This document shows, in pieces, positions 11,521 through 23,413 of a stretch of 60,000 nt of DNA (positions are counted from its first letter, which is position 1; each line of letters begins with the position of its first letter). The notes below the pieces were generated by a model. The model saw only the letters and a list, made by a program, of their open reading frames with translations, was not told the DNA's origin and did not search any database. The stretch lies in assembly GCA_002633005.1 (NCBI GenBank), contig NMRA01000023.1:242580-302579 (forward strand). Direction: 5' to 3'. The position numbers and the translations under genes were made by a program. The DNA is from Phoronis australis (taxonomy: Eukaryota > Phoronida > Phoronidae).

Positions 11521-11738
11521 CAAAGACATTGAATGTTGGTAAAACCAAGGTTATGACTATTGGTAGCAGACAGAAGCTGGCTGTGTTGTCTCCAAGCGAC
11601 ATTGCCATTACTATTAACTGCACCCAGCTGGCAAGAACTGGGAAACATAAGTATCTGGGTGTTATGATTGATAATAATTTATCATGGGACGAACATGTAT
11701 AGTATGTGTGAAAAAAAGTTTCTCAGCGAATTGGACTT

Positions 11739-12275
11739 TTGCACAGAGTCAGGACCTATGTCGATCAGGCTACTCTTCGGACTCTGTACAGGAGTCTAAT
11801 TGTACCAAACTTTGAGCACTATGAAGTTGTGTGGGGTAATTGTGCATCATATCTTCAAGATAGACGTCAAAAATTACAAAACAAGGCTGGGAGACTGATA
11901 CTCATCTACAGTGGCCATTATAATGACTTTCTTATTTCTGACCTCCTCGATAAACTGTGTTGGTGCAGCCACGTAAGCAGGCGTGCCTTTCGTTAAAACT
12001 TTATGGTATACATGTACAAAGCCACATATAGCCTCACACCTCATTTCCTTACTACTAAATTCAAGCAGTCAAAGAATCTCACAATTATAGTACTAGAGCG
12101 AGTGTTTCTGGCTCCCTGGTACCAGTTAAACCTAAAAACTACTGTAGCAAAAGAACTTTTGGCCTACAGAGGTGCTGTCGCTTACAACGGGCTTGGGATT
12201 GCCGTCGCGAACGCGTCCAATGTCCACGTCTTCAAACAGAATTACTGGGACTATGTGCGTGGTTCGTTACTGTAG
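11739..12275 (+). pseudogene. LINE ORF2 C-terminal region
   Basis: HRVRTYVDQATLRTLYRSLI, then HYEVVWGNC and LQNKAGRLIL, match the region downstream of the RT in L2/CR1-type ORF2 proteins. After a frame change the segment MVYMYKATYSLTPHFL continues to a stop at 12273-12275. The frame is better preserved than in the RT. Confidence 0.75.
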
Positions 12276-12430
12276 ACCTCATCTCATCACTATTTTACTC
12301 CTTTTTATCTTATTTATTCATCAAATTGTACACATTAGCTAATTTTACACTAATTTATTTTATATTATTTATTATCTTTTCAATCTAATTGTACATGGCT
12401 GTCTGCATTTTACTTCATGTAATTATTTCC

Positions 12431-12480
12431 GACTGGGCCCACTTGAAAATCAGTGTATTCACTGAAGTGATCACCCAGTC
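12431..12480 (+). other. LINE 3' hairpin
   Basis: GACTGGG (12431-12437) and CCCAGTC (12474-12480) are perfect inverted arms around a 36-nt loop, just upstream of the AAAT tail. Many LINEs of this group carry such a 3' structure as the template recognised by their own reverse transcriptase. That role is inferred here. Confidence 0.7.
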
Positions 12481-12492
12481 TTTGAAAGAAGT

Positions 12493-12518
12493 TTAAATAA
12501 ATAAATAAATAAATAAAT
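12493..12518 (+). repeat. (AAAT)n tail of the LINE
   Basis: About six AAAT/TAAA units directly follow the hairpin and mark the 3' end of the element. Confidence 0.9.
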
Positions 12519-12851
12519 TTGCTTTATAATGTTTACTAGTTTAAAATATACTTCATATAACAGTTTGTTTTTTCAAACTGTGTTTACTGATGAAATTGCA
12601 GTTTTGTCGGTTCCTCCCACTCTCCGCAAAAAGGTTGAATCTGCCATTCACTGAAAAGCATACGAGAATACACTCTGCCGGGAACGACATTTGGAACGTT
12701 AGTAAGTCTTTGACTTGATGTGGTAGCGTTTTTTCCTTTGCCGAATTGACTATCTTAATTGCAAAAAATAGGGAAAAGCCATCCTAGCTCAAGGCCCAAC
12801 TCATTCATCCAGCAAGTTAGCGACTGTTTTATGTTCTTATGGAGTCGAGCT

Positions 12852-12945
12852 TGTGTAGAATGGGTCGAAGGGGTTGTGGGTCGTGAGTCGGGGATTGAGG
12901 GGTTCGTGGGGTGTTGTGGTCGAGGGGATTTTTGAACAATCCATT
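12852..12945 (-). repeat. C-rich inverted repeat, right arm
   Basis: Reverse complement of the 9025-9100 arm. It appears on the + strand as G-rich GGTCGAGGGG-type units ending in TTTTTGAACAATCC. Confidence 0.65.
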
Positions 12946-13689
12946 TAATAGTCATCAATTGTTTTGACAACTATGGGTCTGGAGTTACAACAAATTCAGT
13001 TACATACAAATCAACGCTAACACAAGCCATCTTGTCTCAGTCGGACCGCGGAGAGTAAGCAGAGGATATTTATGAAGTTGCATTACTCAGTTACAAGTGG
13101 AAACCTACTTTAGCAGACGGTGTTTTCTCGGAGGAATCTTAGCATGATAAGATGCGTAGTAAGCTTAACTAGTTGCTTAAAATTTATTTTAAAGTTTCAC
13201 TTTATTTCTATTTTTTACATTTTCAATTGGTTTTGAGTGAAAACATTATTTTAAAACGAATAAGTCGGCGTTTCTTAAAAGATCCCGACCTCCAACCCCG
13301 GGCCTCTGACTTAGAAAGTAGTTACAGAGCCGAGGCGAGTCAAGAAAGGTAGACCAAGTCATTGCAGTGTTTATCGTACAGTATGTGGTATAAAAAGATT
13401 ATTACATGTTCTCAGTCGTTATCCATCTCGGGCTCTAGATTACGAGGATAACGACTATATACAGAAGCCCACACACACATGTATACCGCATACGTCTTGA
13501 TACGGCCGTGCAAAAAAATCGTGTCACGTGTCCGTGCAAGGACTTAAAGTGGGACTGTAGGGTCACGTGACCATAAAAATAATCATTGTCACTTGACCAA
13601 AACAGAACTACTTTCCACAGCAGTACTTTTAAAGATTCAACATGATTAACCACGTTTAAGCTAATAGCTTTTATGATTTTTTATTCACG
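12946..13689. other. Unassigned DNA
   Basis: I see no gene or repeat that I can name. The open frame at 13435-13653 has no protein-like features. Confidence 0.45.
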
Positions 13690-13985
13690 GTAAATTTTTA
13701 ATATTTACATGTAGCAAACGTAATACACTAGAAAGCTCTTTCTTCAAACTCGCCCGTTCAGGACAACTTGTAAACAAAGCCAGTGAATCTAATCGTTGTA
13801 AACTGCCGTGGTAACTAGAGTACCGTTCTGTTTTCATTATTTTGTGGTGTAAAATATTAACAGTAATATCCAATTAAACTCAATCAAAAAACTTTTTACA
13901 TGACAAATTTTCGATAAATCAAAAGGATTTGTCTGCCTCCAATCGGGTACTGAAGCCGAAACCAAGAACGCGTCGAAGTAGGTCA
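13690..13985 (-). repeat. Dispersed repeat family R3, copy A
   Basis: Its reverse complement matches 40720-41070. Shared blocks are GCGTTCTTGGTTTCGG, a GATTGGAGGCA..ACAAATCC block, CACAAAATAATGAAAACAGA and a TTTACAACGATTAGATTCAC block running into CTGGCTTTGTTTACAAG. The two copies lie inverted 27 kb apart. Confidence 0.8.
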
Positions 13986-15059
13986 AATTAGCCAAAGAGA
14001 AAGTCCAAAGATCCATAGAACCGAAAAAATGAAAATATCACGAAAACACCGCTTTTGACATCAGAATTTCTGGGTACCTGGCTTTCAGGGTCGCTGTTTT
14101 CCTACGGGTTTTGGCCAAAGATGAAGACTCATCGAAGAAATGGGGGTTAGGTCTTGAGACTGTTTCGGCTGAGTGAAAATACACACCTGGCGCATCAGCC
14201 TCGGCAAATAACAAACCCATACATATTTAAAACGTGTAGTTTAACATATATTTATTCCACGCTGTACAATATTCGGACATGCAAGACGTGACAATTGGTC
14301 TACTGACAAATAACTACAAGTGCGGACAAATAAAATCGCGTGCGACGAACTGCTTCCTCTGTACTGGATCACTGTCTTGGAATTCCGACTTATGTGGGTC
14401 AAAAACGTTTACAAACAGAATAAAATATAAAAACAATTGAAAGTAAACTATATAAATTGTAATCATACTTCACAGTTATTACCAAAACATGGAGTAAAAC
14501 AATCAAAAATATCTTTTTAACAATTCGCGACAACGTCTAGCACAGTGTACATGTAATTCACTTTCCAGAAAAAATCACGATTTTAGAAATATACGCGAAG
14601 GAAAAACTCTGTAGTCACCACAGAATTTCTAATGTTTCTTACACTTATGACAAATAGTTGACTGATGAGATGGATATTAACGGCAGATTATCAAATGTGA
14701 TCGGACTGCAAATCTGAAGTCGACTGCACAATATCAGGCCAGCTAATGAAGCAAGCACTTTTCCAAAAATAATTCGAAGTGCATTTAGAATATTGTGTAT
14801 TACGATAAATTCTTATCTAAGGTTAAATAGTTATGATTTACATCAGTTGCCTGTTAATCACAGTGGCTGTGCGAGCAATTGAAAGATATTTGTTTGAAAT
14901 TTGAAGCTAAAAGAAAAATGCTTGGTTATCAATAAAGATTCAAAATCTTTACTAACAGACCGTAAAAATACAAGGTGAATAGGTTAAAATTCTGTTTAAG
15001 TGGCAAAAAACCACTTAGAATATTGCACTTTAGTTTCAGGCTTCTTAAAAGGAGACCTT
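13986..15059. other. Unassigned DNA
   Basis: AT-rich sequence without a recognisable gene. The minus-strand open frame at 14038-14220 is low-complexity and uninformative. Confidence 0.45.
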
Positions 15060-16400
15060 GCGTTAGTCGATAGATGCGTGTTTGCGTATTCAGTGGTGGA
15101 AATCGTCTCGAGCACGTCATGGAAAGAAACTATTCCAGCTTTCTTGAAAATCGTCAGCACTCATGGGACCCCGTTGGAAGTTCACACAGGTAACAGTGCA
15201 CCATTTCAGTCTGAGAAATTTAAACAATCAAGAGTTCAACGAGGATTTTCGCACCAGAAAATATCACTACAATGGACAGATGGAATCAGTCATGCGTTTT
15301 CTGATGGAAAGTGCTGGAAACGCAAGTTGTGCCGTTTTCTCACAAACTATACAGCAGCACCGCACCAAAGTGTTATAGTGGTGTATTTTCTTTGCTCTAC
15401 GTTCAATGTTTGTCTTGTTTTCTATTTATGTTGATGTGATTTTCTTTATTGATGAGAAGTATAAATAAGTATTAATATTTTCCCAGATTTGAAACGTCGT
15501 TGCTATTGCTGAAGCCCTCTGTGTTTGCTACTCAACCACGAGGATTGTGTTTCTCTTATGTTTCTATGTTATTTTGTAACCATTTTGATCTTTTCACCTG
15601 TCCTAGAGACTGTATTTGTTTTGAGAAATCGTCCAATCAGTTAGGATATGTTTAGGTCATTACATGTAGGCTACTTTGCAGTTGAAGATTTGACTTGGCT
15701 CGTAGTCATTCAGTATTCTGTCAGAGCGTAAGTGGTATTTCAGGCTGTGTCTCAAAGTCAGTCACTTAGTAGCTTCAATGCAGCTTTGGTCCCTCGAAGT
15801 CGCATTTGAAGTGGGTGTTATGCTTCTTCAACTAAAATAAGATTTTAACGACAACATGGTGTCCTTGCCTCGAACAAACGCGGTTACAAAAACATAGGGA
15901 AATCTCCGTACGAGTTAAGTATGGGCTTCACTATGCACACGAATATACCGTCATTCGAGAAACGTGATACTGACGTCGAAGTGAAACTTCGCGATGCGAA
16001 AGCGAAGAAGAAGATGAAAACCATGCGATACGAAAAACAGGAGAGCATTCACTTCACGGTATTAGTGAAACAACGACAGTTGAACAAGTCCATAGAGCCT
16101 GATGAACTGATTCCGTATGAGGACGAGAACGTGATAGGAAGCATGAGTTCAGTAAGTCGGTCGTCATACAGTAAGCCCATCATGCGCAACCGTTCACACT
16201 AGAAGAAAATCGACGTAAGAGATTTGTTACAATTCCAAAAATCGTTGATATATCGGATGCCACCGCGGACGACTGAACCGGTCGACACAGCTGACTTTCC
16301 TGTCGAGAACAGTGCAAAGACAACTGTTGTCAGATCTCGATATGTTCGTGAGATGACGGAAACCGTTTGGCTGAAGGATTATGGGCTTTCAAAGTTTTGA
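15060..16400 (+). pseudogene. Ty3-type (Mag-like) LTR element integrase relic
   Basis: The first part (15060-15378) shows VVEIVSSTSWKETIPAF, then THGTPLEVHTGNSAPF, which corresponds to the THGIP..TDNGPPF block of Ty3 integrases. Here the catalytic Asp of TDNG is replaced by Gly. A later FxxRK and a TNYTAAPHQS block correspond to the YR.TPH region. The match resumes after about 510 bp of unrelated DNA at KSPYELSMGF (15899), then FTVLVKQRQLNKS and LIPYEDENVIG. These correspond to the post-catalytic chromatin-facing part of Mag/SURL-type integrases. The end near 16397 (GLSKF, stop) fits a pol terminus. No LTRs were recognised. The copy is dead. Confidence 0.75.
15379..15898. other. Insertion splitting the integrase relic
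   Basis: The integrase similarity stops after APHQS and restarts at KSPYELS, so about 510 bp is extra. No clear terminal repeats or coding were found in it. It may be a small unidentified transposon. Confidence 0.45.
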
Positions 16401-18820
16401 AAAGGTTTGTGTAGTTTGTTGTTTCAAACATAAGAGCTTTAATCGGTACAGTAAAATTTCTTAAAGTATAATCAATTTTTTATTCATTTCTCACGCAACT
16501 GAAGAACAGTTGTTCTTAAAAGCTAGCAAGATGGGGAAGAATATGGCTATGTATGGTATATTCTGTTAGAATAAGCTGGCACCCACGAAGTATGAAACAG
16601 GTTTGTTAATGACTTCCAAACCATATTTCATTATGGTTCATACAGCCAGACTAGATTTCGTGCACGGTAACATAACCCCCGTTTCTCACATTACGTGGAA
16701 TGTGCTACGCCACGACTGGTTAATAACAACGAGTACGTAATTTTTTGATATTACATAGGCAAATCACAAAGTAGTGCAAAGGAGAAATCCATACGCCTTA
16801 TATTTTTCAAGAGGTTTTGCCCATACCATAAAGCTGAGACTCGTGTAGGATTCTCTATCACCGGGAGGAAGTTTTGAGACTTCGAAAATCATATCTGGGG
16901 TGTTGCAGATGTGTGTTAAACCAGTATAACACATACACTTAGCTTGATAAACAAAGGGTTGTCACCTTGACAACATTGAAAATAATGGTTACACTGCTTA
17001 TTGCTGACAACTCGTGTTTCACACAGGTACCAGCTAATGTTAAATACAAATTCTTGAAAAGTACTATATTTACCGAGCATGCTAAATATTTTAAATGAAT
17101 GTTACACCAGGGTGATGTTGCTTTTGTAAGCTTTTATACTTCTCTTAAAGCAGTTGACAATGTTTTGGCAATAATGGGTTTCCTACCCCCAGTTTGACAA
17201 AACAAACTTTTAAGTATCAAAATAGGTATGAAAATACCCCTGCAGTTACATTGAACTGGAAATTTTGCAACTGGCGCATGCGTATGCTGTTGTCAAAGCG
17301 TTTACTCGTGTGATTACGTAATATTGTGAGTACTCAGTGAATATATACTCGCCCTCAGAAGTTGAATTTCTGCTTTCTTTGAAATGTTCAACGTTAAATG
17401 CGGGACTCTTAAGCGTAGGACCATAAGTAGACACCTTGAATTTCCACCCGTAATTCAACCTCGTTGTATCGCTAAACAATCATTTTGATGGCGTCATTTT
17501 TAGCTCCGCAAACACTGGCCTTTCACTCGTTTGATTTTGCTAAGTCTTGCGTGATTTCCCCTTTTCCACAACTTGCTCGACCGAACCCAAGCAAGGTCCA
17601 AGTTTAACACACGCGAAGGAAGCCACTATGATCACGCTCTTTAGCTTGTAATGCATGGTGATATCTTGCAAGGTCTTGCGTGATCTATGCTTTGCTAGGT
17701 TCCGGCGTCTACAAAACGCATCCCACATACTATCACACAGTGGAGGTTGACACTACGTGACGATTTTCTGACCAAATTTACCAGTAGTGTTGTTAGGCAG
17801 CAGCAGTCACTTTTCTTCCGACATCTTCTTCGGGTTGGAGATGCCCATGTACAAATAGTTATACAACCAGGTGCACGAAGAGTGACTCACTTTTCGATTT
17901 GCCCTCTCCCCCTTAAGTTTTTAATTTGCAGTATCAGGGTGCCAAGTGATAGCTTTCGATCCAGTGCATCAGAAAAAATGAAGCCACAAACAAATTTGGT
18001 GAAATTTCTTCGCTTGGCGCGCAATTCCATTGAAACGTGGAAAACCCCAAAAATACTCTTTTTAATAACAATCTTCATGACTTTGGAATAAACGAGGATG
18101 AGATACGAACTCAGAGAATTCATTAGCACATTAGGTTTTGTTCCAGTTGTAAATAAATCGAAATTCAATGTTAAAAACTTTACAAATTTGTTCAAATGAT
18201 ACTAATGTGACACGGAGTGCGATTTGAGTTTCCAAAACTGTAACACGCTTTCGATTACTCCAATAATGATATTACCTGTATGTTTGCAATTAAGGTATTC
18301 TGCGCATTATGATGCTTTTAAAACTATGGGAAAATGTGTATAACTTACTGACCGGAGTATGACTCAAGAAAAATTAGCTAAATTGGATTGTTATGTTTTT
18401 TGACTGAAACGACTATAACAGGTACGGTGGTCATCAGTTGACTGCCAGATTTACACGCACTCAGTTTGTTCACCTTTACTGTTCTTCTTGTAATATAATG
18501 TTCGCGACGCGGTTATGATCAGAAACATCCGTGCAGTATGAAATTTCCGAGTCAACATAAAAGTTGGACTTATCGATTTCTAGCGCTGACGATATGTCTT
18601 CATGCAGCTAGCTGAATAGCTAATTACAGTCAAATATTGCGAAAATAATGTCCCTCTTAACTTTGCGATTCACCGATTATCATAAGAGATTAAACTTTCA
18701 TTCAGCGGAGACGTCCAGCGGTAACACAAACCTGATTAACGGTTTCTTAGGTTTACGGTGATAAATCCCTGCTGCAGCCCATTAAGTGATCATAGATTCA
18801 ATAGTGTCAGACCGATCATC
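16401..18820. other. Upstream region of the PAN-fibrinogen gene, unassigned
   Basis: No further coding or repeat signature was recognised. The promoter of the downstream gene should lie at its right end, but no TATA box or other core element can be singled out. Confidence 0.4.
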
Positions 18821-19108
18821 ATGTTTAAACGCGGTTTAGTGTTTCTCTTTTTTCTACAAGTGCATGTCCAGTTTAATTTCATGGTGGCTCTAGATATAAG
18901 CAGCAGATTTCACACGGAGAATACATCCGCATCAACATGTACGGGGCACGTAACCGTCAGCGTATTCTCTGCGATTGACTGTTCTCGTCTCTGTTCTGTG
19001 GATCCCACTTGTGTGGCTTTCCTGTATGTCGGCAGAAAGATTTGTTCAGCTTGCAATGTTGTGGAAAAGGCAATTCCAAAGAACGGCGGGAATGTTTTTG
19101 GGTGGCGG
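18821..19108 (+). CDS. Signal peptide plus PAN/apple-like exon of a secreted protein
   Basis: The ATG at 18821 starts MFKRGLVFLFFLQVHVQF, a clear signal peptide with a hydrophobic core. A module of about 60 residues with six cysteines follows (STC, IDC, RLC, PTC, KIC, SAC), including VFSAIDCSRLCSVDPTCVAF. That is the usual PAN/apple layout of a C-x(3)-C pair followed by C-x-x-F. The exon ends FGWR at a consensus donor (CGG|GTGAGT) in phase 0. The fibrinogen-domain exon on the same strand at 23.4 kb is the likely 3' end. A phase-0 join to an acceptor at 23412-23413 is possible, but an intermediate exon cannot be excluded. PAN domains bind proteins or glycans. The ligand here is unknown. Confidence 0.75.
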
Positions 19109-19360
19109 GTGAGTACGTCAAAAAGCCGAGAGGATGACCAATCAAGTACTGTCTTGCATCTGAAATGTTCGCGCTCACGCCATTTGCGAAATATGTGTGT
19201 CCAGTGTGCATTCTGTTATTCGTCGTCCACGAGGCCTAAATTCCCAAAAAATATTGATGCGCTCATCTCTACCTTATACATTTTTGGGAGAATAACACAT
19301 GAAACTATCACAGCATATAATAAATATTGTTTCAAGTCTGTTTTGATTCTTTTACATGAC

Positions 19361-19638
19361 CAGTGGCGGATTTAGGGGGCTTAAGTTCTACCAGATACCA
19401 TTTGGGAGCTTACGTGTGAATTGCTGACTTGCACATGCGCGCATCCAGGGGGGTGAATAAACGATGCATAGACCCAGAAGAAATACGTTCACCGTTTTTT
19501 TTTTAGTCAGCAGGTACGCAAACCCTAAAATTCGAGACCCTGCATCACCACATGTGAGGCTGGGCGCGCGCATCTGCCGAAATTCTGGTTATTCCTGTGC
19601 CCTGGCCCCCCTAACTCAAAATCCTGGATCCGCCCCTG
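19361..19638. mobile_element. hAT-type MITE, 278 bp
   Basis: The left end is CAGTGGCGGATTTAGGGGGC. The right end, reverse-complemented, is CAGGGGCGGATCCAGG, followed inward by a TTAGGGGGG block. CAGxGGCGGAT termini are typical of non-autonomous hAT elements. ATGACC occurs on both sides, at 19356-19361 (overlapping the first C of the TIR) and at 19639-19644. This fits a partly decayed 8-bp target duplication. The element is too short to encode a transposase. Confidence 0.75.
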
Positions 19639-22587
19639 ATGACCTTGCAAAATAGATATCTAAACGTAATTATCTCACCTGATAATAAAATGACGGCGAC
19701 AATTGTTTGGATTGGTGATGATTGCAGCTAATTACAATAGCAGATTTTAAACAATTTAGTATGATTTCATACGTCTATATTTTGTCTGCGAGACGGGGTG
19801 AAATCTGTGTAGGGAACAACAAAAATGATTTAATAAACGCCACTGACCCAACAGTTATATACTGTAATTCAGTTTAGTCAGAAACTGTTGTTTAACACTA
19901 CTTGCCTTGCATCATTGTGCCGATGACGAATATTCCGCTCACGATGGTTTAAAACTAAATTCCAAAATGATTTCCAATACGGCGACGAAGTAGATAGCGT
20001 GTGACAAAATTTATTGTTGAAAACACCAAAAATATTTGAGTACTGTTCCGACATTTTACTTGCAATCCAGACTAAAAAATGAATATTTTTCTCGGTAGTA
20101 AAAAGTTGCATTTGAAAGGAAAACGAGAGCTTCTCAGTAGTGCAAAGCGTAAACCTTTCTACACGTTGTACCCATCCCTGAGAAGAGAGGTACGGTAAGG
20201 CCAGATGAAATGTACCTTTCGATCGCTAGTGTATGACACAACAACACGAAGTTTTTCTTGTCTCGGTGTTATTTTTATGATACACGAAATTATTTTTGTA
20301 GGAATTCCAAGATTGTTCCGTTCCAGGTAGGCACGTTTATTGTTTGAAAGTAGGAAGAAAGGGTGCATGACAGAATGTCTCGTAATTTGTTGTAACATTC
20401 GTTGGATCAATTCAGATTCTCAAAAACCTTACAGGATGCACCTTTTTCAAAACAAGGAGATCATTATTTTCTTAAAGCATTATTTACGCGTGGAGTGCCG
20501 TAACTTCTAGGGAAACACACCATAAAGCACTGTCGATTCAGTTGGCAAAGGAAAATGTATTCCAAATTTTTATAATTCGGCAAAAATATGATTCGCGTGG
20601 ACGATCCTTTCCTGATAAATTTGAACAACGTGTAACTTTAGTAACAAATTCACGGAGGCAGCATGTCCTGTCGAGGCAGTGCAGCCTAGTTGTAGCTGCA
20701 GACCACACTGCTTAAACGCTTGAGTAAAGTCCTTTTGATCCATAACTAACTATATGTGTTCCTTCATTCGTGTTACAATTTATTTTAAAACTTGTATACT
20801 ATTGTCTCTTTTTGCGAAACTAATTTTATGCAAATGAGTGTTGTGATATTTCATCGTTACCCTAATAAAAACAAAGCACAGAGTTTATTATTTGTTTATT
20901 TCATTTTCAAATAACGACTATGTGGAATTATTAGTTTTTTTATGTTAACAATTGTTTTAAGTGTATTAGTTGTGGTGTTTTCTTTAAAACCGCAATATAA
21001 CTAATTTTTTTTTTATTTTCCTGAATGTACTTGTACGCACAGCTCTCCACCAAGGCACTACGGGTGCTTGATGCAAATTTGGATATTAGCGGATTTAATG
21101 AGACATAGCATCTTTAATATTTGACCTTAGAACTCAGGAATGCCAACTCCTGCAAGAGACCACTGTACTCTATTATTAGAGCTTGCGACCCCGAGACTAG
21201 CACTGAGATTTTCCGACTGTCTGCTCGACTCTGTTTTGATCAAGTGTTGGAGTTATCAAATGATGCCTAATTTCATTGCTCCATTTTTCGCTGCGATTTA
21301 GATTACCAGCGATTTCCGGGCAAAATAAGTCAACAAACCCGACTATTGGCCTATCCCCAGGATTTTGAGTGACGGGTTAACTGACCGATAAAAACACAAC
21401 ATTCTTTCTACACCTTCGTTACCAAGCCGCCATTTTACCCGAAAAACAACACATTGTTGGGCAAAGCTTATTGTTTGTTTTTCGACTTTTCGTAAGAGGG
21501 CGGAGCTTGCCATAGGTCAATTACATAGGTCATTCTACTCGTATTTTGCGTAGTTAGTCAATTATTACTTCCTCCAACTGTTCCTATAATAATTCATTGA
21601 TGCAATGTTTGTCTGTTGCCGAGATACGTTTTTGTTAACTCAATTTATCTGCAGCAAATGTTGTTTGCCGCATTTACTATACCCGTAAAATAAAATTAAA
21701 AATGAAAAAGTTACCTTGTAAAAAATCTAACCCAATACTTTGTGTTGCTGACAGCCTACATTGTAATTCCCAATTGTACCGCTCTTGGTGGACTATCCCA
21801 CTTTAATTTTTCCATCCCGCCACACCATCAAAATGCCCTGTTTTTGGCACGCGACGATACTGACATATCAACATGACATACATTGTACTTCTCTAATTTC
21901 CCACGTGACACAGCACTATTTTCCCGTTCGATTATAAACAAAACGGGACGTTTCATGGATCTCGTGGCACACGCAGCTGCCCATGTTCTGATCCCAATGT
22001 TAAGTGTAGCAGTAGCCAACAACACATCTGAGCATATGTACTTCAACATCAGGCTCTGCCTCAGAGTCCAACATGCATGTTTAGTCAAACATTTGCGTTA
22101 ATAGTACATTACAAACTCAACGAGGTTTCCTAACATGAGGGTGTACAAGGGTACAACCCTGTAACAGGGATCCACATTCTAGAATATTTGGATCGATAGG
22201 ATAGAAATATTTCGTGGATCAAAGAAATTACTTCCCTGCAGGTTTAATGACTCTCACAGTTTTAACCAACGTATATCAGAGTAACTTTGGAGAAAATTAC
22301 GACCACGTGAGAGCATACGTAACCATATCATTGACAGCTCGCATTTCGCGTGTAAGCTCCGGAACGTACAAACATGCACTATTAAAATGCCCAGCACTGA
22401 AACGATTGGTAGTCAAGCCTGGAACGTTTAATTAAGCTAAAACGTAAAAACGCTACATTTTCCCGCGAGAAGTGGCAGTGTGTAACAATAGTAAGGACAC
22501 CATTGCACTCATTCACCAACAGAAGGAAGCAACGTTCGGATATCGCAACTAGTTGGAAAATAACATTCCAACTTTCTGATTGGTTCT

Positions 22588-22626
22588 CCAGGAATGCATT
22601 CCAGGAATGCATTCCAGGAATGCATA
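22588..22626. repeat. Three 13-bp units CCAGGAATGCATT
   Basis: Three head-to-tail copies, each containing the GGAATG / CATTCC core. Confidence 0.8.
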
Positions 22627-22955
22627 GAAGGCCCTGTACAGTTTAAATACATGTACATGTTGAAATATGATGATTTCCTGAATATTGTTAGAAAAGACAA
22701 CAAAATAATAAACTTGGTATAATTGCAGAGTGAAGAAGTAATTACAGTTGTGGAAGCAGAAATTGTTTTTTAAATATAAACAATTTTTGACGTCACATAG
22801 AGCATGAATTCAATATTCAGAAATACATTCTTCTGAATTATAGTAAGTTTGTGGAAAGCACTGAAAAATGGAAACCCTGGCTGGTCCGTTTTGGCTAAGA
22901 ACTATATTACTGATATAAGTTACTAACAAACGTAATGAAGAAGCCACCCTACACA

Positions 22956-23020
22956 TGTGTGCGTGCGTGTGCGTGTGCGTGCGTGCGTGTGCGTGCGTGC
23001 ATGTGCGTGTGTGCTGTGTG
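22956..23020 (+). repeat. GTGC/GT microsatellite
   Basis: Imperfect GTGC and GT units for about 65 bp. The long reverse-strand frames over it are artefacts of its low complexity. Confidence 0.9.
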
Positions 23021-23413
23021 ACTGCATGTAGGCAACTATGCGTAAGCACGTATATTTGATAAAATAATTTAAATAAATACGATAATGACAAAACATCAAC
23101 AAGATTGTCATACATTTGAGCCGGACGTTGAACATAACGCAAATAAATAATTATGATTGAAAAACGTCTCACGACTGTGGTTATTTGCCTGTTGAACATC
23201 GTTAACCGAAAGAATATAAAAGCCTCCGTGTTCTCGGCCGCAGAATGCATTAATCAAACACGTTAGGCAACACTAGTGTAAATGAACTTAAAACTCGTTT
23301 ACAATTTTAACCCCTCCCCCGCCCTTTCACACTTGGCCACAATAATGACATTTCTGATAACATGTAAAATATTTTATGATTCCATTTTACCTCTATTTTT
23401 TTAAGCCGCAGAG

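Larger units (their letters stand above)
9524..12518 (+). mobile_element. LINE retrotransposon relic, L2/CR1-like
   Basis: Fragments of an ORF2 protein occur in the right order on one strand: an AP-endonuclease (about 9650-10020), a linker (10430-10920), reverse transcriptase (10975-11510) and the conserved C-terminal region (11600-12275). These are followed by a 3' hairpin and an AAAT tail. Many stops and frameshifts separate the parts, so it cannot be active. The assignment to the L2/CR1 group rests on motif style and on the short-unit 3' tail without poly(A). A run of ACT triplets (9549-9564) lies near the 5' edge. That edge is approximate, and no ORF1 was recognised. Confidence 0.85.
19109..23413 (+). 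other. Intron between PAN-like and fibrinogen exons
   Basis: About 4.3 kb between donor and acceptor. It contains a hAT-type MITE, a triple GGAATG repeat and a GT-rich microsatellite. The open frames inside it (for example 21828-22088) lack protein signatures. Extra small exons may be hidden here. Confidence 0.5.

Noticed and set aside
22810-23250. 146-codon minus-strand frame with a HTHT run
   Set aside because: Produced by the GT-rich microsatellite.
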